A stretch of 21,747 bases of DNA from Thamnocephalis sphaerospora. Its lineage: Eukaryota; Zoopagomycota; Zoopagomycetes; Zoopagales; Sigmoideomycetaceae. The notes below the pieces were generated by a model. It was not told the DNA's origin. It searched no databases and saw only the letters and a list, made by a program, of their open reading frames with translations. Of the stretch, positions 1-10,511 are shown piece by piece (position 1 is the stretch's first letter; every line of letters begins with the position of its first letter). The position numbers and the translations under genes were made by a program. Location of the stretch: contig KZ992677.1 in the NCBI GenBank assembly GCA_003614735.1, positions 1 to 21,747 of the forward strand, written 5' to 3'.

Positions 1-3000
1 GGCCGGCGGATGACAAAGTACCGCTTGAGCCACACATTGCCAATGTCCGTGTCGGGGAAGAACAGGAAGCCCTTCTTGGAAACAGTGTCGCTGCGCAGGT
101 AGAATGCGTTAGTTGTGCATGTGTGCGAGGCGCATTCCCCGGCAGCTCACCTTTTCGTCATGGCGGTCACCTTGGGCGTAAGCATGACCTCCTGCTTCTC
201 CTCAGGCAGCGGAGGGCAGTCGACATTCTGCTCCGCCTCAGGCACTGGCGGCTCCTCGGTCAGCATCACATCCTGTGGAGGTTGGAATGGGTAAGCAGCG
301 GTGGTATGTGAGCGCGGCGCATGGAAACCCACCTGGTCATCAGCATAGGGATACTTTTTCCAGAGACGCGCAAACTTATCGCACAGCTCGTTGGCCGCAT
401 CTTCCGCGCGTGGTGCGGTCTCAGCGAGCGGCGCACCGACAAGTGCACGCAGTGCAAGATACTGTCTTGTGTCTTCGGTGCTCTCTACGCGACGGATGCG
501 CTCAGCCGCCCGACGATACTCGTTGACCATGAGCACGCCGCGAGGCCGCCATCCGTCAAGGAACTCTTCGCCGCGCACATAGGTGGACGCGGTGTTGGCA
601 CGCCACAGCTCGGCCAGGTTTTTGGTGATGGGTGGTGTGAGCACCACTTGGAACAGCTGGCTGCGCTTGTCCAGAATCTTGGGCGCACTGCCGCCCAGAA
701 GGCTGCGGAAGCCGCCGGAACGCGATGTCCGGTGCGACTGCCGGTCGCCAATCTGCAGCGCCACGTCCGTCTCAAAGCGGATCGGCTCCGAGCAACGCTG
801 CGCCTCGATGGTGAACACTAGGCTGAGCAGCACACGGTGGTTGGCCGGCGTGGCGCGGTTGATGAAGGACGAGTTGTGCAGCGAGCTGTCCCAAGCAGCT
901 TCTGCAGCCAGCGTGACGGTGCCGTCCAAGTTGTAGTCGACCTTCTGGCCAGGCAGCAGGCTCAACCTCACATCCATGCTGTCCATCGGTGCCTCGGTGA
1001 CGTGACCCTTGGGATCCTGCATGCGCACACGGCCGAGCACGACGCTGGACACGCGGGTCCACTGGAACTGGCGGCCCGACGAGTGGGTCAGCGTGAGCGC
1101 CACTCGCCGCTGCAGACCCTGGCGCAATGCAAATGCGCCCTGGTCATGTGCATTCTGCGCCACAGCAACGGCCGGCTCGTAGTTGCCAGTCTGGCCCAGC
1201 TCCAAAAACTGGACCCAGGCCAGCACATCGTGACGTTCCTCCGCTACCAGCTCCTCATCCGAACGTCGCTCGGCCTGGTTGCTATTGCCGTTGCCGTTGG
1301 CGCTGCCGCTGGCGTCGCGCGCCTGCTTGGTGGCCTCCTCGCCACGGCCCCACGCGCTCAGAAGCCAGCCCTTGACGCGACCAAACACCTCAAAGACTAG
1401 CGCACCGCTTTGCAGCTGCTTCAGCACAGCCGGTGTGACGGGCAGAGAAATGGTTTGCGAATAGCCGAAATAGACGGGCTCGTCGTCGGCAAAGCCAGAT
1501 ACCAGCTCGGTTGCGTAGATCTTGTCGCCCGCCATACCCGAGGCTACCGCGCCAAACGACGATAGCCGATACTGGCAATGTATCTGCGTAAAGTCGCGCT
1601 CGCTGATACCGCTGAGCTGGTCAATTTGCACTTCTACCAGCAGCTTCGCACCCAGCTGTAGCTTGGTGGGAATAACACCGGTGCTGTCAGCAGCGCTGTC
1701 CGACGGCGCATCGGCCAGCAGGGTCTGCTTGATCGGCGTGAGCGTTACTTGCAGTGTGCCAAGCGTGTTTCCAGTGCGACGGCATAGCACCGGCAGGGTG
1801 CACTGCTGTGGCACCATGGCAAGCAGGTTGCGCAGATGCATGCGTCCACCGCCCACAAAGGTGAACTGTGGGCCTGGCAGCTCATAGAAGGGCTCGTCGT
1901 GGTTTAAATGCTTGGCCAGCAGCGGCCGGTCAATGTAGTTGTACAGACTGCGCATGCGCTGCACGCGCTGCTTGAGCCGATCTATCGACCACACGTACGC
2001 GGATGTATGGCGCTTGTCGAGCACCTGAACGCCGATGCATGGTTTGGCCGTCGCAAACAGCGTCTCGTCTTCCTCGTCTGCCGTCTGGCCTAGCACGTCG
2101 CTGCCAACGCTTTCCCAGAACGAGCGCGGCCGCATGTACGGCTGGGCCTCCACCACGCAGTACTGGTAGACAACCGACTTTTGCAACTCGCGGCCAATTA
2201 CATTTGCCTCCTTGAGCAGCACGGCGCTGGCAAGCACCGTTTCGGCCATGCTGATTGATCGGCGCTGCCGCAGTCGCGCCAGTACCCGACCGATCAGATA
2301 GCGCTCGCGCTCAGTGTACACGCGCATGGGAATCTCGGCCAGCTTTTTGTCGCCGGCCACGATGCGCCGCATCCGGTCTTCGTACGCGCGACGCTGCTGG
2401 TTCAGGCGCTCTTGCATCTCCTCGCGTGCCTGCTGCAGTTCGTCTTCCATGCGCTCCTTCTGCGCCTGCAGTTCGTCTTCGTTGACACGGCTGATTTGCA
2501 AATCGCGCAGCTTCTCCTCGTATTCCTTGCGCTGCTCAGCAAGACGCTGGTCAATCTCGTCCTTGGCCGAGCGAATCTGCACTTCGAACTCGCTCTTGCC
2601 CATGTCACTGCGGATATCCAGATCCGCAAGACCGGCATCCGAGCCAACCACTGAGCCGAGGCGTGCTTCGCGCCGCGCGTAGTTCCAGTCGACCAGCTCG
2701 GACGCCATGGACATGGTCTCGGAGCCAGGCGAGTCTGGCCGCACATCCTCTTCGCCTACGGCGCCGTTGGCCTGATCGATCGACTCGCCCAGCAGCGAGT
2801 TTCGCAGCTGTCCCTTTTTGTCGCGCTCGCGCCGCGCTTCCTCGGGATTGTTGAAGCGGAAAATGTGATTGTCGCCCAGGATGAGTCGATAGCCGCTATG
2901 CAGCCGCTTCTGCTTCTCGATGCGTAGACCGTTGACCATCACCGTGCCGTCTCCCTCGCCCGGATGTAGGGTCACCTTGCCTTGGTCGTTCTCAAAGTAG

Positions 3001-4893
3001 CAATGATTGGCGACGATCTTGTTGCCGCTCAGCTTGATTTCCGCTTCGAGTTCGCTGTCCAGGCGGCCGACACGCGTCTTGCCCGGGCGAATCTGGTACA
3101 CCAGACACTCGGACATGAGCGGGTCTTCGCTCAGATTGACCAAATGTGGCATCTTCTTTGGCGAGTACAGTCCGACGTTATTCTTCTCCACCATGATGCC
3201 AAGGTCTTCGAGCATCTGCTCGCGCTCCTCCTGGATGCGCTGCGTTTCCTGCGCTTTCTGCTCCCATGTCTGGTTCAGCTCGGTCATAATCTTCTCGGAT
3301 TGATTCAGCTGCTCGCGAATGTTGGATGCTGGCGAGCCGTGCTTCATCGCTTCCTCCGGATCGTAGACGGCCAGCTTGGTGCGCAGCATCTGCAGCTCCT
3401 CCTTGAGCTCGCGAATCACCTTGGCGTTAGGATCTTCGTTCACCACAGCCTTATTCTGAATCTTCTTGGCAGCGTACGCATAGCGCAGCGTACTGAGCGT
3501 TTCATCGTAGTCTGCTGGCGAAATGGCCGCAATCATAGCCGTGCGCGAGTTACCACCAAGCGAGTCTTTGAGCAACCAGGTGAGCACCTGTCGAGACATT
3601 GTGGTTAGCGCTTGCGGGCCAGACACTGTTGCTGCGATGGCAAGCGCCATGCGGGGGATACCTACCGAATCACGATACGGCACAAAGCTATCCTTTTTGC
3701 CCTTCTTGCCACTCGACTTGCCCTCTTCCGCCAGTGCCGAAATGACCTTGCCAAGCGTGGTCAGCGACTTGTTGATGTTGGCACCTTCCTTGAGACGCGT
3801 GCCCGTGGCACCCGTGGAGTTGGCACGTTCACTACCGGCAAGATCGACAAGACTGTAGGCGTGCAACAAGCGCGTTTAGCATCAACCGTCCAACTCATCG
3901 CGTCCACCGCTGTAAAACACACCTGATGCGCGACACCTTTTCTGTGTCCATGCCCGTCTCCCGATCGTGGCGCTTTTGGGTGAGGATCAGGGTGAACACA
4001 CCGTGCGAACGACTGGACGTTTCGTTCATGTTGGTGGCGGCCACAGTACGCGTCTGAAAGGGTTAAAACAAACGGGTAAGGTACATCCGCGTTGGTCGTC
4101 AGTGACAGTTTGATGGCAAAGACAAGCCATTCGCCTCGCATGCAGGCAGCATCCACAGAAAAGGATCCTAGTCCACCCACCTTGTTACCCTCGTCCATCA
4201 ACGAGACAATCTCATCGTACGAGTTGACGACCAGCTTGGAGAGATCCTCCACGTACGGGCCTAGCGACGGATGCTCACGCACACGCAGGTTGTTCTTGTT
4301 TTTGGGATTAAGCAAATCGCGCACACGTTCGCAGTAGATTTCCATGTAGGAAACCTCCACGTTGAGCTTGAGATCACTCGAGGTTTGGGAGTCGATACGC
4401 TGGAATAGACCCTCGCAGGTGAGCGGGATAATGCCCTTTTCTTCGCCGTAGCCGACCATCGAGTACGATTTGCCGGCGCCCGTCTGACCGTATGCAAAGA
4501 TGCACGTGTTGTAGCCCTCGAACGCATGGTCCAGCAGCTCGCGACCCAAATCATTGTACACAATCTCCTGCGTAGCATAATTTGGCGCCGACGGATCAAA
4601 CGACCAGTACGAATGATCATAGGCGAACGCCTTTACATCCGGCTTTGCATTCGGTTCAGCGGGGTTGGGCGGGCGCGTAATGATGGTCTGGTTGCCCTCC
4701 ATGCGAATAAGACATTGTGCACCGCGCGCCTTTTCTGTTCAAGCAAGCGGACCGTATTAGCTCGCGATTGCTGCGCACTGTATATGCGTCTGCTTCACTG
4801 CCAGAGCCAGGCTCCTCCACGCTTCTACGCCAAACACCTACCGCGCGAGTTTAGCGGCCGCACACGCACGACCACCTTGATGTTGCCACTCAT
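1..4893 (-). CDS. unc104: Kinesin-3 motor protein (Unc104/KIF1A type), 3' end cut by the window edge
   Basis: Plus-end-directed microtubule motor that carries vesicles and endosomes in hyphae and yeasts. Exons on the minus strand: 4893-4842, 4734-4181, 4053-3923, 3852-3666, 3587-151 and 90 to beyond 1, giving about 1,483 residues so far. The start [13 protein letters not shown] is typical of the family. The P-loop GQTGAGKS lies near residues 100-107, followed by switch I (NETSSRSH) and switch II (DLAGSE). After the motor come coiled coil, a forkhead-associated (FHA) domain at about 475-550 (RVGRL...NHCYF), further coiled coil and the long KIF1B/DUF3694 region. The last exon begins a cargo-lipid-binding PH domain ([11 protein letters not shown]...[10 protein letters not shown]), which is cut off. 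Introns are GT-AG with branch sites such as CTAAC. The 78-nt intron 3665-3588 has no in-frame stop, so a naive ORF runs straight through it. Family assignment is secure; only the C-terminus is unseen. Confidence 0.96.
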
Positions 4894-6509
4894 TGTGCAG
4901 TTGGATAGAGTGAATACGGCGCACAGACAACGTTAAAGCCGCAGAAGCGGGCACGAGCGTAATCCTAGCTAGATGAAGGCTGGAATGTGCACGGTGCTGA
5001 CCAGAGATGGTGCGGCTGGAATGAGGCGAGGTGCACACAGGACCGCTGGCCACTGAGCCAACCGGCAGGCGTTTCCGAGACAGGCGACGGTGGCGCTGAC
5101 AACCAACGGGTGGGTACGCGTACACGCACCTGCGCCACGTACGCCGCACTCGCTAGACGTACGCAGAAACCAGCAGACGCGGTGCAGCGTGCGACAGGAG
5201 TGCGCGTCGCTGGATGAGCGTGTATGTGGAACGCGGAAATAAGATAGGCTACGACAGGGATGAGCGCGCAGAGATGAAGGACTCTGTACGAGAAAAGGGT
5301 GCGTGTGGCGTAGACTGCGCAACAGCAGGCCTCGACAAGCGTGCGCACGTGCAAGCACCGTGGCTGGGTGCAAGACAGCAAGGCGTGTATGTGCAGGTAC
5401 GAGCGAAATGCGGATGCAAGATATGTGTGTGTGTGTGTGTGTGTGTGGATGGACAAGTGGCGGCGATCGTTGATAGTAGCCCGCACCACTACGCTTTCGG
5501 AGCCAGACGGACCCAGTCACCACGAGGCAACGCTGCACGGCGCAGTCGCCAGAGAGGCGTAGGCAAACACACGGGTCCCGGAGGGAGAAAAGCTCTGGGT
5601 TTCTCCTCTAGCTGAGCAGGCGTACTGCGCTGCGACACGCAAGCACCGTCCGTATCTACGCAGTGCGAACCAGGCACGGGCAAAAGGCCGCTAGAGCCGC
5701 ACAACGGACAGCAGGGTAATATAGACAGGGCGGCAGGCGGGAATTCGGGCTGCGCGGTAGCGTGTATACACCAGGAAGCGTGGGCAGACAGAGCGTGGTG
5801 ACGATGACCGGTCCACGCGTCCAGGAAGCGCAAAAGCAAAAAGTGGTGGCGGAATAGAGAACAAGTGGTGGCGTCGGTGCAAATGGCCGCCCTCGCCAAA
5901 GAAAGCTGATGATGGCAGCGCAGCTGGTAGTACGACGCTCACTGGACAGGCAAAAGGTAGGCGAGCCAGCTATGGCAAGGGTTAAAAGAGGAAGGCGCCC
6001 GTCGACCGATCCGGTGAGAGGACGGCCACCGCAGGGTCGGCCTGCCCTTCATGAGGCGCTCGCCTATGGATGGGCCTGGCCGCGCATCCAGCACGACATG
6101 GCATCCTCGTACAAGCGTAACCCGGAACCAACGAGCGTGCTAATGGCAAACGTCACGGCGGTGACTGCGAGCAAACGAATAGCACGCGCTTTTCCAGCAA
6201 TGCCCTTGGCGACACCGGATGGCCCCGATGGCAGGCGAGCACGCGATAGGGACTGCGTCCTGGCCGATGCCGTGTATGCTTGGTCGGACAATCCATGGCA
6301 TGAATGCGCGGTGCCATACATCGCTGCAGCGTACATCTGCATGCAAACGTAGACGGCAAAGGCATATGGCCAGGCAGAGGCGATGTGCTGCAGCAGACAA
6401 TGCACACGTAGAGAGAATCAATTTATGGCGTGCCCAACAGGATCACGCGACGCATCATGTGTATATGCGCCGGACGGACGGCTTGCTACACCCAGGCGCA
6501 ACTGCGCGC
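4894..6509. other. 1.6 kb stretch with no recognisable gene (5' region of kinesin, 3' region of MRPL1)
   Basis: This gap is six or more times longer than the others in the window. The short ORFs in it, up to about 147 codons on either strand, are low-complexity or Arg/Pro/His-rich and match no family I know. They do not join into a longer frame through good splice sites. It should hold the kinesin promoter and 5' UTR and the MRPL1 3' UTR. Visible landmarks are a (TG)12 microsatellite, the palindrome GTACGCGTAC at 5114-5123 (its core ACGCGT is the fungal MBF cell-cycle box) and a CCAGGAAGCG 10-mer present twice (about 5772 and 5821). I found no tRNA-like box A/B pair or snRNA signature by eye. 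A non-coding RNA remains possible. Confidence 0.6.
5424..5447. repeat. (TG)12 dinucleotide microsatellite
   Basis: Twelve uninterrupted TG units lie in the non-coding stretch upstream of the kinesin gene, about 530 bp from its start codon. Read on the other strand it gives a false Thr-His-rich ORF. It is likely to vary in length between strains. Confidence 0.95.
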
Positions 6510-7824
6510 CTACAGCTCCTTGAGCAGCAGACCAGGGCCACGCGTTGAGCTAATGTGCACCTGCTGGACAAAGGCTATGACATGTCATCCCGTGTCAGTG
6601 CGCGCGTGAGTAAGCGTCCAATGACGCGTGCGTCGCTAGCAACCTACATTTCTTGCCCGCAGCGCCGTTCTGCTTGAGGCTGTCCAGCAGCGTCACAATG
6701 TTGGCTATGGTGCGCGTGCAAAGATGAGTATACTAGGCTTGACAGCATTGCAAGCTGTCACGTACCTTCAACCTCGCCATTTGTGAAGCCGAGCTGTGCA
6801 CAAACCCGAAAGGTCAGAATAAGCATAACATCGGTAGAACACCGTGTTCCATGCTTACCCGAGCAATGCCGGTGTGTACAACGCCCTGGCGGTCCGACTT
6901 GTACTCAAAGGATGACTTGGACGCCTGGACAGCTGCCGCAATATCATCGGTCGCTGTGCCTGTCATGTGCATGCGTCAGGGCCCACGCTAGACAATGAAA
7001 AAGCCTGCATGGTACAGGCACGCACCCTTCTTCACCGATGGCATCAGGCCTTTGGGGCCCAAGTAGCGCGCAATCTTGGCCACCGCCGGCAGCATCGCAG
7101 GTGTGCACAGGCACTTGTCAAACTTGAACTCGCCTTCTTGCACCTGCATACGGTGATGTCAGCAGGGAGCCACCGCAAGCAGACTGCCCGTCCACCCACA
7201 CGCCACCACCTACCCGCGGCACCAGCTCAGCACCGCCCACAATGGCGGCACCGGCTTGCTTGGCATCTTCCGCAGCCTTGCCCTAACCGACATTGATACA
7301 TCAGCATACGCTGTCTGTGTGGGTATATGCGCACGGTGCTTACCTCGGCAAACACCAGGATGGTCGCCTCCTGCTTCAGTCCCTTGGGAAGCACAATGCT
7401 GCCGCGCACAATGGGCGCGTGCTTATCGGTGGCGCACTTGACGTGCAGCTCCAGCTGGTGCTCTGGCTGGCCAACGCCAAACGCCTGGATGCAGCGTCAG
7501 TCTGCAAGTTGCCGTCTACGCGACCGACAAAGCTGCCTCACCCGCAGAATTCGCAGCGCATCCGGAAGAGTCACCGCATTCGGATCATTGTCCACATTCT
7601 TGACCTTCTTCTTGGTAGTCTTTTTGGCCGATGCGTAGGCGCGCCTCGCCTCGGAAGCAACCGCACGCTATATAGTGTGTGCGCATGTGTGTGCGATGTT
7701 AGCACTGCTGGTGGTTGTGATCGTGGCCGCTAGACGGATTCATCGCTGTCGCTGGCGAGACACTTGCCGAAAAGACGCCGGTATGCGTCTGCGCAATAGC
7801 GCGCGTCCACCGCACAGTGTTCAT
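6510..7824 (-). CDS. MRPL1: Mitochondrial large-subunit ribosomal protein uL1m
   Basis: Component of the L1 stalk of the mitochondrial ribosome, which moves deacylated tRNA out of the E site. Nine exons on the minus strand: 7824-7768, 7667-7542, 7484-7344, 7282-7214, 7143-7026, 6959-6859, 6793-6766, 6704-6648 and 6574-6510; 253 residues. Diagnostic L1 blocks are [31 protein letters not shown] and the C-terminal [10 protein letters not shown] basic, Ser/Ala-rich leader with an AYASAKK stretch fits a mitochondrial presequence and argues against the cytosolic paralogue uL1. Seven introns are GT-AG (57-73 nt). The first is best explained as a GC-AG intron (donor TCG|GCAAGT), since no GT donor in the right phase has a good context. 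The first exon is therefore less certain than the rest. The gene is divergent from UTP18. Confidence 0.93.
7668..7767 (-). other. Probable GC-AG intron in MRPL1
   Basis: The donor reads TCG|GCAAGTG and the acceptor TATATAG, with a branch-like TGCTAAC upstream of the acceptor. Joining at these sites keeps frame between the presequence start ([12 protein letters not shown]) and the conserved body. The nearest GT (AAGTGT) is in the wrong phase. The intron is 100 nt. Confidence 0.6.
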
Positions 7825-8050
7825 GGTGAATTGGACAAGAATGACCCACAGGGCGTGGAGCGTAGCGGAAGCGAGATCAGGAGGCGCGTGAGCCACCACA
7901 ACAATGGCGGAGCGCGATTGGAGATTGGCATCGGTGGTCTACTATGGATCCAATTGTAAACTACAGGTCATGTTTTTTCTTTTTTTCAGTCTGCCATCTC
8001 TTCCTTCTGGCCAGTCTGCGTAGCTGCAAACGCGCCGAATCACACGAGTC
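7825..8050. promoter_or_regulatory. Divergent promoter region between MRPL1 and UTP18
   Basis: The 226 bp between two start codons facing away from each other must hold both promoters. The UTP18 side carries a pyrimidine tract, almost all T, at about 7972-7986. No TATA box or known factor site stands out. Both products serve ribosome production (mitochondrial and nucleolar), so co-regulation is plausible but not shown. Confidence 0.5.
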
Positions 8051-10382
8051 ATGCCGCCAAAGCGCCAGCGCAATGTGGCAGAGCGCCGCCAGCCAAAGCG
8101 GTCCAAGAAGACGCAGCAGGAGCGGGATCTGGAGGCGCTAGTTTTTGGTGCCGACGCGGAAGACCTGGACGTGCTCGAGCACGTTGGCCATGAGCTGAGC
8201 GACGTAGACGACAGCGATGATGCGTCGACGGCGGCTCAGGCGTCTGTCGGCAAAGACGACACAGGCACCGGATTCACCTTCTCGGTTGATCTGGGTCATG
8301 GCAAGGGCGCGGCTGCCGCTGCCACGGCAGCAGACAGCGACAGCGACGATGAGAACGCTGCGGACGAGGGACAGGATGGCGACCAGGTAAGGGCCCGATA
8401 GACTGCATTATGAGGTGACCTGGATGTCTGCTAATTGCGCATGGCAATCGGCTAGCTCTTCTTTGTCGATACAGCATTGGATAACTCGGCGTCTGACCGC
8501 GAGGAGGACAGCAATGATGATGTGGTGCCCATGGAAGCAGCATCAGACGATGAAGGGGACAGTGCCGCGGAAACAGACGCAGGTTAGTGTCGAGATGCGA
8601 CGGTCGGTGGATTTGAGCCATTATCGCTAACGTGTAGGCAACACATGATAGCACCGTTGGGCGCCAAGGCTGCGTGGGAGGACGAGGACGATGTACAGCT
8701 GCGCGTGTCGCTGACGGATCGTAACAGGCTGCGGAAACTGCGGCAGACTGAGGAGGAAACGGCCGTGGCAGGCGACGAGTACCAGCGCCGTCTGCGGCAA
8801 CAGTAAGTACCGGCCAAAATAGGCGCGCTTTTGCATGGTGTGCGTACCTTTGTGTGGCTGACCATACGCATCAGGTTCCAGCGTGTACATCCCAAGCCAA
8901 AGTGGGCCTTGACAGCAACTGAGCGTGCCAGTCGTGGAGCTGGACACGATCTTGATGAGGACGATTCGGACGCTGAGATGGAGGTTGAGGAGGATGCATC
9001 GAATGCGCTCGGCCTGCTGCAGCAGTCGTCGCGCTTGTTGGCCAAGGCAAGCCGGCGCCTGGCTACCGGTCGACTGGAGGTGGAGCGCGTCAAAGACGCC
9101 AACCAAAAGGCTTACTCCAAGGTAAACTTGCGAGAATGTAACTTAGCAAAGAGATGCATTAGCTTACGCAGTCTGCCAATCATGTAGATGGCAGTCCAGT
9201 CAGTTGAGTTCCATCCCAACGGTCAGGTGCTACTGGCTGCGGGTCCCGATAAGACACTGCGCCTGTTCCAGGTGAGCATTTTTGCTCCTCGCGCCATCGC
9301 CACCTTGGCCAAAGATGCTAAGGCGCCTTGTATAGGTGGACGGCAAGCACAACGACAAGATTCAGTCGGTGGTATTCAAGGACATGCCCATCAGTCGCGC
9401 ACGTTTTGACCATGCTGGCAAGCGCATTGTGGCCACTGGTCGGCGTCCCTTCTTCTACGTGTTTGACGTGGAAGCGGGCCAGGTGTCGCGTGTGCCGCAG
9501 GTGCGCCCCAGCTCAGCCTCGAAAATGTCGCCTGACCGGTTTGAAATCTCGCCTGATGATCGGTAAGCAGCGGCCGACGCATGCAGCGCGTATGCAATAC
9601 CGCATGCTCACGTATCTGGGACACACGATGCATTCCTAGTTTTATCGCATTTATTGCCAAGGGTGGTGTAATTGACCTGATGTCGCTAGAGACGAAACGC
9701 TGGGTGGGCGACGTGCGCGTGAACCGCGGTGTGGCCGACATTGCCTGGTCCGGCGACGGCCGCCATCTCTATGTGCTCAGTACCGAGGCAGAGGTCTACC
9801 GCTGGGATGTGGACACGCTGCGATGCACACACCGGTTCCGTGACGACGGCGGTTTTGGCCCCACGGCTCTGGCTGTCTCTGCCAACGACCAGTATCTGGC
9901 GATTGGGTATGTTGACGCCACATGTAATGTCGCTGTTGCCGCCACATGCTGACCTATCCGCCGATCAGCTCCAACTCGGGCATGGTCAACGTCTACGATC
10001 GCACAGTAAACGATTCGGCCACTCCCAAACCCCTCAAGACACTGGGCCAGCTAACAACGCCCGTGTTGGGTCTAAAGTTTTCCTCAGACGCTCAGATACT
10101 CTGCACGTACAGCCGCGGCAAAAAGGATCAGCTTCGCATGGTATGTTTGCGCAGCATGTACTGACCTGCGCACGATACTAACTGCTCTCGACCACGTGGT
10201 CGACTCTGACTACCTAGATTCACCTGCCGTCGCTCACTGCATTCAGCAACTGGCCTACACCGGCAACACCGCTCAGCTACGTACACGCCGTCTCGTTCTC
10301 ACCCAACACTGGCTACGTGGCAGTAGGCAACGACAAGGGCCGGGTGATCTTGTATCGGCTGAAGCATTATGGCCGCGCGTAA
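8051..10382 (+). CDS. UTP18: U3 snoRNA-associated protein 18 (WD40 processome subunit)
   Basis: Subunit of the UTP-B module of the small-subunit processome. It acts in the nucleolus in early cleavage of pre-18S rRNA. Nine exons: 8051-8386, 8456-8582, 8652-8802, 8875-9121, 9188-9271, 9336-9562, 9640-9906, 9969-10140 and 10218-10382; 591 residues, almost the length of yeast Utp18. The first 200 or so residues are Lys/Arg-rich and then very acidic. The linker FQRVHPKPKWA and the WD40 propeller follow, with blocks such as SVEFHPNGQVLLAAGPDKTLRL, shown here only by its ends SVEFHPNG and DKTLRL. The family ending NWPTPATPLSYV...GNDKGRVILYRL is present. In intron 2 the nearer AG (8637) would lead at once to a TGA, so the AG at 8651 is chosen. 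Convergent with the eEFSec gene. Confidence 0.96.
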
Positions 10383-10418
10383 AGGCGCCATCACTCGTAG
10401 AACGCCGCAATGTCAGAC

Positions 10419-10478
10419 TAGCGTCGACTTGGAAAACATGTGCACGCATAGCAGTGGGTACACATGTCCAAGTCGCTA
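10419..10478. repeat. 60-nt inverted repeat in the UTP18/eEFSec convergent gap
   Basis: The left arm holds TAGCG (10419-10423), ACTTGGA (10427-10433) and CATGTG (10437-10442). The right arm holds CACATG (10461-10466), TCCAAGT (10467-10473) and CGCTA (10474-10478). That is 18 exact base pairs. The only interruptions are two 3-nt bulges on the left (TCG and AAA), and the loop is 18 nt. It sits 36 nt after the UTP18 stop and 33 nt after the eEFSec stop, so it would fold in both 3' UTRs. The AUGA/GA core of a SECIS element is not visible. Confidence 0.85.
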
Positions 10479-10511
10479 CATAAAAGATATTATTGCATAG
10501 AGTGCTGCGCC

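Noticed and set aside
5608-5625. TAGCTGAGCAGG resembling a tRNA box A
   Set aside because: No box B (GGTTCGANNCC) follows within tRNA range and no cloverleaf can be drawn.
5909-6352. 147-codon plus-strand ORF in the gap upstream of kinesin
   Set aside because: Composition is that of random GC-rich sequence, no family resemblance, and no consistent splice extension on either side.
6713-7824. Cytosolic ribosomal protein uL1 (RPL10A) as identity for the L1 gene
   Set aside because: The basic Ser/Ala leader, the 253-residue length and bacterial-type blocks such as [10 protein letters not shown]...GT fit the mitochondrial protein better.
10419-10478. Hairpin downstream of eEFSec as a canonical SECIS element
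   Set aside because: The non-Watson-Crick quartet sequence (AUGA opposite GA) and the A-rich apical loop are not found on either strand, and eEFSec is not a known selenoprotein.
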